Origin: Halosaccharopolyspora lacisalsi | GTDB lineage: Bacteria; Actinomycetota; Actinomycetes; Mycobacteriales; Pseudonocardiaceae | NCBI RefSeq assembly: GCF_014137975.1 | Contig: NZ_JACGWZ010000001.1 | Location: 620,001 to 684,000, forward strand | Length of the DNA stretch: 64,000 nucleotides | Reading direction: 5' to 3' | Shown: piece after piece, positions 19,859 through 26,580 of the stretch | Position numbering within the stretch: position 1 is the first letter of the stretch | How the letters are laid out: each line of letters begins with the position of its first letter | The notes under the pieces: generated by a model | What the model was told of the DNA's origin: nothing | What the model saw: only the letters and a program-made list of their open reading frames with translations | Databases searched by the model: none | Position numbers and translations under genes: made by a program

Positions 19859-20022
19859 GACGGTCCTTTCGTGGTGAGTCACCTGCTTGGTCACCGGATC
19901 GGGGTCACCGGGTCAGGGACGATGTGTCACCCGTCCGAATGAGATCGCGTCCTCCCGTCTCAGCAACGATCATGAGGGGATAGCGCTCGCCGACGGATGA
20001 CGAATGGCCAACTGCGTTGTTG

Positions 20023-20078
20023 ACAGCAATATTTCCCGTGTAGGTCCATGATAACGAAACTTATTGCTGTATTGCTGT
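20023..20078. promoter_or_regulatory. Repeated ACAGCAAT sites in the lysE/protease divergent region
   Basis: ACAGCAAT at 20023-20030 faces two direct copies of its complement ATTGCTGT at 20063-20070 and 20071-20078. They lie in an AT-richer stretch between the LysE gene and the second protease gene and overlap a TTGACA (20020-20025). This looks like a multi-site operator. The rest of the 303-base gap (19859-20161) holds no other signal I can support. Confidence 0.5.
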
Positions 20079-20161
20079 GAGTTGCGCCTCGTGTTTGTCG
20101 GGTGACGCATCGACTACGGTGTGCCGTCGGCAACGGTGACGAATTCCGGAGGAGACGCGCG

Positions 20162-20992
20162 GTGCGGCACGGCGGTAAGCGGAAGGCGGGCGAAGCATCG
20201 GGGTGGGCACTGCTGCGCGGGGTACTCGTGGCCGCGATGGCGGTCGTGCTGGCCGGGGTACCCGGAGTGGCACCCGCGGCCGAATCCCGGGCGCAGGCGC
20301 GGATCGTGGGCGGAACACCCACGTCGACCGACCGCTACCCCTGGATGGCCGCCCTCGTCGAGACCTCGGGCCGCCAGTTCTGCGGCGGCACGCTGGTACG
20401 CCCCACCAAGATCGTCACGGCCGCTCACTGCACGTTCGAGACCGGTACCGACCGGTCCCGGGCGCCGAGCTCCTTGCGAGCGGTGCTCGGCCGCACCGAC
20501 CTGAGGAAGCAGGGGGGAGTGGTCGCCGAGATCGAGCACGTCTGGGTGCACCCGGACTACCGTGGCTTCACCGAGGGCGCGGACGTGGCGGTGCTCACCC
20601 TGCGCGCGCCGGTGCGGCAGCCGACACTGCCGATGGTGGGGGCCACCGACACCGCGCCGTACCGGCCGGGCACGCGAGGGCAGGTGTTGGGATGGGGCCG
20701 TACCAGTGAGTCCGGAGATCCCTCGCCGGTACTTCGTGGGGTCCGGATCCCGGTCAACGGCGATGCCGAGTGCGCGAACGCCTATCCCCGGTTCGACTCC
20801 GCCGAGATGTTCTGCGCGGGAGCGCCCGGGGGCGGCCACGACGCTTGCGCGGGCGATTCAGGCGGTCCGTTCGTGGTTGGCGGTCGCCTCGTCGGGGTGG
20901 TCTCCTTCGGCACCGGCTGCGGGCGCCCCGACTACCCCGGGGTCTACACCCGGCTGGCCGGCTACGTCGACGACGTCGCGGCCCAGCTGTGA
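20162..20992 (+). CDS. Secreted trypsin-like serine protease (S1A), second copy
   Basis: Product of 276 aa with a long basic N-terminus, a hydrophobic signal core (VLVAAMAVVLAGVPGVAPA), then mature start IVGG. Triad: TAAHC, ADVAVLTL, CAGDSGGP; the specificity residue is Asp (HDACAGDS), so trypsin-like. GTG 20162 is chosen because GGAGGAG (20148-20154) precedes it; GTG 20102 is also in frame. It is a clear paralogue of the protease at 18383-19216, but diverged in the propeptide and surface loops. Confidence 0.92.
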   Translation: MRHGGKRKAGEASGWALLRGVLVAAMAVVLAGVPGVAPAAESRAQARIVGGTPTSTDRYPWMAALVETSGRQFCGGTLVRPTKIVTAAHCTFETGTDRSRAPSSLRAVLGRTDLRKQGGVVAEIEHVWVHPDYRGFTEGADVAVLTLRAPVRQPTLPMVGATDTAPYRPGTRGQVLGWGRTSESGDPSPVLRGVRIPVNGDAECANAYPRFDSAEMFCAGAPGGGHDACAGDSGGPFVVGGRLVGVVSFGTGCGRPDYPGVYTRLAGYVDDVAAQL

Positions 20993-21031
20993 ACCGGCCT
21001 CGCGGTTGATCGAGCTATAGGTCGGCGCGAA

Positions 21032-22041
21032 CCCCGGCCTTCGGGCCGGGGATGAGTCGATCTCGAATGGTTGTCGGTGAGCACTCGTAGGGTCGCACTG
21101 CGAAGGGAGGTGATCGGCCGTGCAGTTGCGGTACCGATACCGGCTCCATCCCACCGAGCAGCAGCGCCGAGCGCTCGCCCAGGCGTTCGGAAACGCCCGT
21201 GTGGTCTGCAACGAGGCAGTACGGGCGCGCCGCGACGCTTACTGGCAGGGCGAGGCGTTCCCGACCGGCCCCGTGTCGTCGAAGCGGTTGATCACCGACG
21301 CGAAGCGCATCGACGAGCGCGGGTGGCTGGGCGAGTGCTCGAACATCGTGCTCCGGCAGGCCATCCGATTGGCCAGCAACGGGTTTCCGTCCGGGGCAAC
21401 GGCACGCTCCGACCGGCCCGCACCGGAGAGACGTGAGAGTCGCCTGGTCGTGGGACCTGCTCAGCGCGCCGAGTTCGGTCACGACCGTTAAGACCGCCGA
21501 CGAGCGGTACTTCGCCAGCTTCGTGGTTGAGGTCGGCGATGAGACCCGACCTCGCGCGGTGGACGAACACGGCCAGGACCACGCCCTCGGCCTGTCCGCG
21601 TCCGCCGTGGACCAACACGGCCACGCCATCAGCAGCAACCCCGGTTCCTGCGCCGCGCCGAACGCAAACTCAAGCGGGCACAGCGGGAGTTGTCTCGTCA
21701 GCAGAAGGGCAGCAACAACAGGGCAAAGGCTCGACGGAAGGTGGCCCGGCAGTACGCCGAAGTCGCTGACACACGGATGGACTGGCTGCACCGGGACACG
21801 ACCGTGCGCACCTGGCAGTGCCGGTGTGGAGCGGCCCACGACCGCGACACCAACGCCGCGAAGAACACCTCGCCGCGGGGCGCGTGCGGAGGGGCTGAAC
21901 GCCCGTGGAGGCGAGGTGAGACCCCGCATCGGGGCGGTTGCCGACGAAGCAGGAAGCAGGTGCGACCCCGCGAGGTAGCAGCGCTCCGTACGCGGCATGA
22001 GCCGCGTGCAGAATCCCCACCGCTCACGGCGGGGAGCACGT
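21032..22041 (+). mobile_element. Remnant of an IS605/IS607-type element with TnpB only
   Basis: The left side holds a perfect hairpin CCCCGGCC-TTCG-GGCCGGGG (21032-21051) followed by GATGAG. The right side has AATCCCC…GGCGGGGAGcACGTCAAG (22012-22045), which resembles the usual right-end hairpin of these elements. Between them is a broken tnpB and no tnpA. The left hairpin could instead be the terminator of the protease gene ending at 20992. Confidence 0.7.
21120..21978 (+). pseudogene. tnpB: TnpB (RNA-guided nuclease family), decayed
   Basis: GTG 21120 follows a strong GGGAGGTGAT site and opens a good TnpB N-terminus (QLRYRYRLHPTEQQRRALAQAFGNARVVCNEAV). The frame is then lost repeatedly. 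Later pieces in other frames match TnpB: KRAQRELSRQQKGSNNRAKARRK-type helix, and the zinc ribbon CRCGAAHDRDTNAAKN. The region between the helix and the zinc ribbon, normally carrying catalytic residues, is deleted. The last piece (GLNARGGEVRPRIG) is in a third frame. It cannot make a working protein. Confidence 0.85.
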
Positions 22042-22048
22042 CAAGCGG

Positions 22049-22054
22049 TACAAC
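22049..22054 (+). promoter_or_regulatory. -10-like element for leaderless 2H phosphoesterase gene
   Basis: TACAAC lies 7 nt before ATG 22062, immediately outside the TnpB remnant. No Shine-Dalgarno is present, so a leaderless transcript is likely. Confidence 0.4.
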
Positions 22055-22061
22055 TGCGGAC

Positions 22062-22583
22062 ATGTCGAAACAGGGTCGTAGTGGTCTGGTGATTCCGGTC
22101 CCCGAAGCGGACGAGCTGCTGAGCTCGGTGGCCGAGGAGTACCCGTCGGCGGTGCGGGAGGGAGTTCCCGCCCACGTTTCCGTGCTGTATCCGTTCGTGC
22201 CCGTCGCCGAGATCGACGATGCGGTGATCGAGACGCTGGCCGGGCTGTTTCGCGCGCAGCCGCCGTTGCCGGTGACGTTCGGGTCCTGTCATCGCGAGGA
22301 GGGGTTCGTGTTCCTGCGCCCCGAGCCGCTCGACGGGGTGGCGGAGCTGACGGCGGACACGCGGCGGCACTGGCCCGAGGTCGTGCCCTACGAGGGTGCC
22401 TACGGTGCGGTCGAACCGCACCTGACGGTGACCATGAAACAGTCCCGGGACACCGCCGCGGCCATCGAGCGCGACACAGCGGAGTGGCTTCCGATCACGG
22501 CCGAGCTCCGGGAGGCCTGGCTGGTGACCTTCACCGACCGGTGGGACCTCCACACCCGCTTCTCCTTCGGGAAGGCGGCGTAG
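22062..22583 (+). CDS. 2H phosphoesterase / 2'-5' RNA ligase family protein
   Basis: Product of 173 aa with the two His-x-Ser/Thr motifs that define the 2H superfamily: HVSVLYPF near residue 40 and HLTVTM near residue 125. These enzymes act on 2',3'-cyclic phosphates or related bonds; the substrate is unknown here. The protein starts about 20 bases outside the right end of the TnpB remnant, so the insertion may have replaced its original upstream region. It converges with the next gene with a 5-bp gap. Confidence 0.85.
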   Translation: MSKQGRSGLVIPVPEADELLSSVAEEYPSAVREGVPAHVSVLYPFVPVAEIDDAVIETLAGLFRAQPPLPVTFGSCHREEGFVFLRPEPLDGVAELTADTRRHWPEVVPYEGAYGAVEPHLTVTMKQSRDTAAAIERDTAEWLPITAELREAWLVTFTDRWDLHTRFSFGKAA

Positions 22584-22588
22584 CCGGC

Positions 22589-23752
22589 TCAGCACTCGGC
22601 GGTCGCGGCGGACGGTCCCGGGGTCGGCAGGGCGCGGAACTCCTGCGAGACCAATGTCAGCCATCGAGCCTCGGCGGCGAAGTCGGTCTCGGTGACGGTG
22701 GAGACCGCCGCCCGGTCGGACGGCCGGACACCGGCCCGGTAGCGCTCCAGGGCGGTGGTGATCTCGGCCGCCTCGGCTGCGGCGGACCGGCGCGGAGCCT
22801 CGGGATCGTCCCGGAACGGTCGCAGGACCATCAGTCCGTCCCGGATGCCGATCACTCGCCGGTACAGCCGCAGCGACATCGCTCGGCGCGGTAGCGCCGC
22901 GTCGACCGGTGCGGCGGTGCCCACTTCGGGGACGTGCTCGCTCAGCGCCCGCCACAGCGGGTCGAGGTGCCGGTACCGCCGGCGATCGCCGAACCAGCGC
23001 GACACCGTCCCGACCCGCGGTCCGAGGGTGGGCAGTGCGGCGCCGACGAGGATGGCCAGCACCGACAGCGCGGGCATCCCGATCGCGAAGGTGCATCCGA
23101 CGGTGGCGAAGGCCGAGGGGCAGTACGGTTCGGCGGCCGTGCCGGTGACGACCTCGGTGAGCACCCCGGCGGTCTTGTCGATCACGTAGCTGATGCCCAG
23201 CAGGGCGCCGAGCGAGAGCATGATCATACCGGCGCGCAGCCAACCGCGCGTGTGCCGCAGGGACCGCAGGGCCAGCCACGACAGGTCGAGCAGTGCCGCA
23301 GCCAGGTACGCCGCGTACGTCAGGGTGTAGACCGTCAGGGTGGGCTGGCTGCGGTAGAGGCCGGTGAAGATCCCCAGTCCCGGCGGCAGCCTGCTGGCGA
23401 AGAACATGACCACCATCACCACCACGGCGACAACGAGCGCGATCAGCCGAGGGCGCACCCGGGAGGGGACCTGCTCGTCGGGGCAACCGATGTAGAGCAT
23501 CAGGTGCAGGAAGCCGAAGGCGGCGACCAGGGTGCACACGTTGGACAGCAGTCGGCCGAGTCCGGGGTGGAGTTGACTCTCCAGTTGCTGGGCGATCGGT
23601 GCCAGTGCGACGAACGCGCTCCCCAGGGCCAGACAGCTCACCATGAGCGGGATCTCGGTCGGTCGTTTCCCACGCCGGTACATCCACGAGCGATAGCCCG
23701 CGACGGCGAAGCAGATCACCGCTGTGGTGAGAAACAGCGCACTGGTGTTCAT
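22589..23752 (-). CDS. Seven-helix membrane protein with cytosolic domain (MAB_1171c/DUF6545-like), third gene of XRE-ImmA cassette
   Basis: Unknown function; 387 aa. About seven membrane helices fill residues 3-236, followed by a roughly 150-residue soluble region rich in Arg and Ala (LDPLWRALSEHVPEV). The arrangement matches a widespread actinobacterial membrane protein found next to XRE regulators and ImmA/IrrE-like peptidases. ATG 23752 is 3 nt after the stop of the peptidase gene, with GGAAG upstream, so the two are co-translated. It may be a receptor for the system; this is inferred from topology alone. Confidence 0.75.
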   Translation of the reverse strand: MNTSALFLTTAVICFAVAGYRSWMYRRGKRPTEIPLMVSCLALGSAFVALAPIAQQLESQLHPGLGRLLSNVCTLVAAFGFLHLMLYIGCPDEQVPSRVRPRLIALVVAVVVMVVMFFASRLPPGLGIFTGLYRSQPTLTVYTLTYAAYLAAALLDLSWLALRSLRHTRGWLRAGMIMLSLGALLGISYVIDKTAGVLTEVVTGTAAEPYCPSAFATVGCTFAIGMPALSVLAILVGAALPTLGPRVGTVSRWFGDRRRYRHLDPLWRALSEHVPEVGTAAPVDAALPRRAMSLRLYRRVIGIRDGLMVLRPFRDDPEAPRRSAAAEAAEITTALERYRAGVRPSDRAAVSTVTETDFAAEARWLTLVSQEFRALPTPGPSAATAEC

Positions 23753-23755
23753 CGA

Positions 23756-24373
23756 CTAGCTTCCGAAGACGTACTCGAGACGGGAAAGACGCCGGGCCGT
23801 GGGCGAGCTGGTGTCGTCGACGACCACCTGCGTGCGGTGGTGCAGCGCCCGCTGGTGCAGCAGCGTGGCGATGAGTTCGGCTTCCTGCTCCTCGGTGGTC
23901 GTGCTCACCCGGTCCAGCAGGTGCACGAACGCCGCGGGAGCCAGATCGGGAGCCAGGCGCTGGGCCTCCTGCTCGGAGAGCACGCAGCGCCCTCGGTGCG
24001 CGCTGATCAGGTGGCCGATCTCGTGCAGGATGATGTGGTCCTGGTGCACCGTGCTGGTGTTGCCCGGGTAGGCGATCACGTCGTGGTCGGCGTTCGCGTG
24101 CCACGCGCCCGAGCTGTCACCGGCCTTCCAGGACACCTCGCACAGGTCGATGTCGCGCCCGCGGTGGTGTTCCAGCCGGTCGAGGAACTCGTTGACGTGC
24201 CAGGGAGCGGGAAGACCGACCGCGGCGACGAGCGCGCGGACCCGGGACTCGCAGCGTCGACGCAACCGAGCAGGGCTCACGGGGGGACTCGTTTCTTCCG
24301 GAGTTTCCGCGAGCGGGTGGGGCGCCTGTCGGCAGCACGCGGGTGTCCCACCCGCCGCAGTGGCGGTGTTCAT
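23756..24373 (-). CDS. ImmA/IrrE-like metallopeptidase
   Basis: Predicted cytosolic zinc peptidase, 205 aa. The zinc motif is HEIGHLISAH (HExxH) at about residues 110-120 with an acidic helix downstream (EEQEAELIATLL). ImmA/IrrE proteins typically cut or bind an XRE-type repressor when signalled, and an XRE gene lies directly upstream. ATG 24373 is 4 nt past the stop of the XRE gene; a GTG at 24421 in the same frame would overlap it by 44 nt and add 16 residues. Confidence 0.82.
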   Translation of the reverse strand: MNTATAAGGTPACCRQAPHPLAETPEETSPPVSPARLRRRCESRVRALVAAVGLPAPWHVNEFLDRLEHHRGRDIDLCEVSWKAGDSSGAWHANADHDVIAYPGNTSTVHQDHIILHEIGHLISAHRGRCVLSEQEAQRLAPDLAPAAFVHLLDRVSTTTEEQEAELIATLLHQRALHHRTQVVVDDTSSPTARRLSRLEYVFGS

Positions 24374-24377
24374 GCTC

Positions 24378-24833
24378 TCACGTCTCGTCGCCACCGGGTT
24401 TACGTCGTCCACGCCGCTCACGGGGCTGTTGTTCGTAGCTGTGCAGGGTGTCGACGAGGTTCGAGACCGTCCGGCGCCCCCGGGCGTCGAGCGTCATCAC
24501 CCGTTCGGCGATGTTGCGGGTCTCGTCGTCGGCGTAGCGCACCAGCTCGCCGATCTGGGCGTCGACCCGCTCGGCCACCTCCTCGTCGAGGAAGTAGCTC
24601 GCCGGGACGCCGAAGAAGTCGGCCAGCGCCTCCACGTGATGGATGCGGGGGAAGGGCTGCTTGCCCTTGGCGAGCTGGTTGATGTAAGCGGCGGTCATCG
24701 CCCCGGCGTGGTGCCGGATGCCGGCCTCGATCTCCCGGTAGCTGTAGGCACCCCGGTCCGGTGGGTGCACGGTCGCGATGAGGTGGGCGAGCTTGTCGGA
24801 GAAGGACCGTTTGTGCTGATGCGACTCGCTCAT
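24378..24833 (-). CDS. XRE-family transcriptional regulator, first gene of cassette
   Basis: Product of 151 aa. A helix-turn-helix domain of the lambda-repressor type spans about residues 10-80, recognisable from AGAMTAAYINQLAKGKQ and the FFGVPASYFLD ending. The C-terminal part is an extended helix (DEEVAERVDAQIGELVRYADDE) that may oligomerise, then a basic tail. It is followed directly by an ImmA-like peptidase and a 7-helix membrane protein on one transcript. Palindromes around its promoter suggest autoregulation. Confidence 0.85.
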   Translation of the reverse strand: MSESHQHKRSFSDKLAHLIATVHPPDRGAYSYREIEAGIRHHAGAMTAAYINQLAKGKQPFPRIHHVEALADFFGVPASYFLDEEVAERVDAQIGELVRYADDETRNIAERVMTLDARGRRTVSNLVDTLHSYEQQPRERRGRRKPGGDET

Positions 24834-24869
24834 TCCCGACCCCCGGTATCGCCGTGCTGCCCGCGCGGT

Positions 24870-24919
24870 AACACGTGTTCGGCATCAGCATAGTAGGTAC
24901 GTTGACAGTTGGCACGTGC
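24870..24919 (-). promoter_or_regulatory. Promoter with two CACGTG-centred palindromes
   Basis: A minus-strand -10 box TACTAT lies at 24890-24895, 57 bases before the XRE start. AACACGTGTT (24870-24879) lies just downstream and GCACGTGC (24912-24919) upstream, with centres 41 bp apart, close to four helical turns. They are good candidate sites for the XRE regulator. Confidence 0.5.
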
Positions 24920-24945
24920 ACTGTAAACATGTGAATACGGCACGG

Positions 24946-25004
24946 GCAGGGGTGTTCCCCTGCGGTGGCCGGGGTGCCCGGTACGTGGGGGTGTACCGGG
25001 CACC
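24946..25004 (-). terminator. Tandem hairpins ending the deaminase gene
   Basis: A 12-bp perfect stem (24973-24984 with 24993-25004, 8-nt loop) starts 9 bases after the deaminase stop. A second 7-bp stem (24946-24952 with 24957-24963) follows. Neither has a T-run, as is common in GC-rich actinomycetes. Confidence 0.7.
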
Positions 25005-25012
25005 GTGCCTGT

Positions 25013-26008
25013 TCAGCCGGTGATCTCCCGGAGCAGCCGGTCCTGCTCGCCTGCGCCGAGGAACGAGGCGCGCACCGAGTTGGCGGCGAACTCCCGAAGC
25101 GCGGCGTCGTCGAATCCGAGCTCCTGGCGCACGGCGTGGAAGTTGTCCCCGACGTAGCCGCCGAAGTAACTCGGGTCGTCGGAGTTGAGCGTGGTGAGCA
25201 CTCCGGTGTCCACCAGTCGCGGCAGGCAGTGTTCGTCCAGTGTGTCCACGCAGCGCAGCCGCACGTTGGAGAGCGGACACACCGTCAGCGGAACCTGGTC
25301 ACGAGCGATCCGCCTGAGCAGCGCGGTGTCCTCGACGGCGCGGATGCCGTGGTCGACGCGGTCGACCCCGAGCACGTCCAGCGCCTGCCACACGTACTCC
25401 GGTGGCCCCTCCTCGCCCGCGTGCGCGACCAGGCGCAGTCCCGCCTCGCGGGCGCGGTCGAACACGGGCGCGAAGGCGTCGGGCGGGAAGCCGGCCTCGG
25501 CGGAGTCCAGGCCGACACCGGTGAGCTTGTGCGCGTGCGGCAGCAGCTCGTCGAAGGTGGCCATCGCGCTGTCGGGACCGTGGTCGCGCAGGAAGCAGGC
25601 GATCAGCCTGGTGGTGACGCCGAACCGCTGCTCGCTGGTCGCCAGCGACGCCTCCAGCCCGTCGAGCACCGTCTCCAGCGCCACGCCCCGCGTGGTGTGG
25701 GCCTGCGGGTCGAAGAAGATCTCGGCGTGGCGCACGCCCTGCTTCCGGGCGCGGTCGAGGTAGCTGTCGGTGAGGTCGGTGAAGTCCTGCCGCGTGCGCA
25801 GCACGTCCATGCCCGTGTAGTACAGGCCGAGGAACGACTGGAGGTCGCTGAAGTCGTAGCGCCGCCGCAGGTCGGCGACGTCGGCGTAGGGCAGCGTGAT
25901 GCCGTTGCGCCGGGCGCACTCGAACGCCAGCTCCGGCTCCAGCGCCCCCTCGATGTGCAGGTGCAACTCCGCCTTCGGCACCGTCAGCGCCGTGTCCTCG
26001 GGACTCAC
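25013..26008 (-). CDS. Adenine/adenosine deaminase family protein, adenine-deaminase-like
   Basis: Zinc-dependent purine deaminase, 331 aa, cytosolic purine salvage. Metal and catalytic motifs: ELHLHIEGAL, HAGEEGPPEYV (His, Glu), RVDHGIRA, and NSDDPSYFGGYV. The FFDPQAHT segment and SDDPSYFGGY resemble the fungal-type adenine deaminase group (Aah1) more than classical adenosine deaminase, where the last motif usually reads DDP with a different continuation. I therefore favour adenine as substrate, with moderate certainty. The start codon GTG/ATG at 26008 is followed directly by the core. Confidence 0.88.
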   Translation of the reverse strand: MSPEDTALTVPKAELHLHIEGALEPELAFECARRNGITLPYADVADLRRRYDFSDLQSFLGLYYTGMDVLRTRQDFTDLTDSYLDRARKQGVRHAEIFFDPQAHTTRGVALETVLDGLEASLATSEQRFGVTTRLIACFLRDHGPDSAMATFDELLPHAHKLTGVGLDSAEAGFPPDAFAPVFDRAREAGLRLVAHAGEEGPPEYVWQALDVLGVDRVDHGIRAVEDTALLRRIARDQVPLTVCPLSNVRLRCVDTLDEHCLPRLVDTGVLTTLNSDDPSYFGGYVGDNFHAVRQELGFDDAALREFAANSVRASFLGAGEQDRLLREITG

Positions 26009-26129
26009 CGTGTCTCCTCGTCGTGGTCACGCCCGCTCTTGGCGGGCTCGGCCGTTCGGACAGGAGGACCAACCTACCGGTGGCGCCACGGGTTCGTTGC
26101 GAGTAGGGCTTGTGATTTTTCTGGTATGC

Positions 26130-26576
26130 TCACTCTCCGAGAATGGAGCACACTACCCAGTACTCGTCCTCTTCCGAGGTCACTCCGCATGCCGCGCTGC
26201 CGTCCGTGGCCATCGCGACGAATTCGGGTTGCCCGGGAAAAGCGGTTAATTCTTGCGCGAGTCGAATGCTGGGGGAGAGTTGAACGCGTGCCCAGGGGAG
26301 GCGAAAGGAGCCTGGTGCGCTGATGCTGACCAAAAAAGATCCGTCCGGATTGATTATTTTTTTGTCGTGGGCGTGCGTGAGCCATTCTTGGTTTACTTGT
26401 TCGAGTGCGTCGTCCGCGTCTTCGGCGATGGTGGCGCTGGGGCGGATTTCGAGATTCGACACGGCCTTCCAGGCCTGTTCCGGATCGGGGATTTGTGCGT
26501 TTGTTTCCGGGCCGATAACCGCAAGTCCTGCTTTTTTGACTTTTTGGTCGCGTTCCGCTTCTGTGATGGTGTTCAT
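26130..26576 (-). CDS. Candidate immunity protein for the RHS toxin
   Basis: No family was recognised. The 148-aa acidic protein is encoded 4 nt after the stop of the RHS toxin gene, with GAGGT in front of ATG 26576, the standard place for an immunity gene. No signal peptide or membrane helix is visible, consistent with protection against a cytosol-acting toxin. Its DNA is markedly less GC-rich than the RHS core (runs of A and T near 26110 and 26350), like the toxin tip, suggesting that the two were acquired together. Confidence 0.65.
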   Translation of the reverse strand: MNTITEAERDQKVKKAGLAVIGPETNAQIPDPEQAWKAVSNLEIRPSATIAEDADDALEQVNQEWLTHAHDKKIINPDGSFLVSISAPGSFRLPWARVQLSPSIRLAQELTAFPGQPEFVAMATDGSAACGVTSEEDEYWVVCSILGE

Positions 26577-26580
26577 TGGT

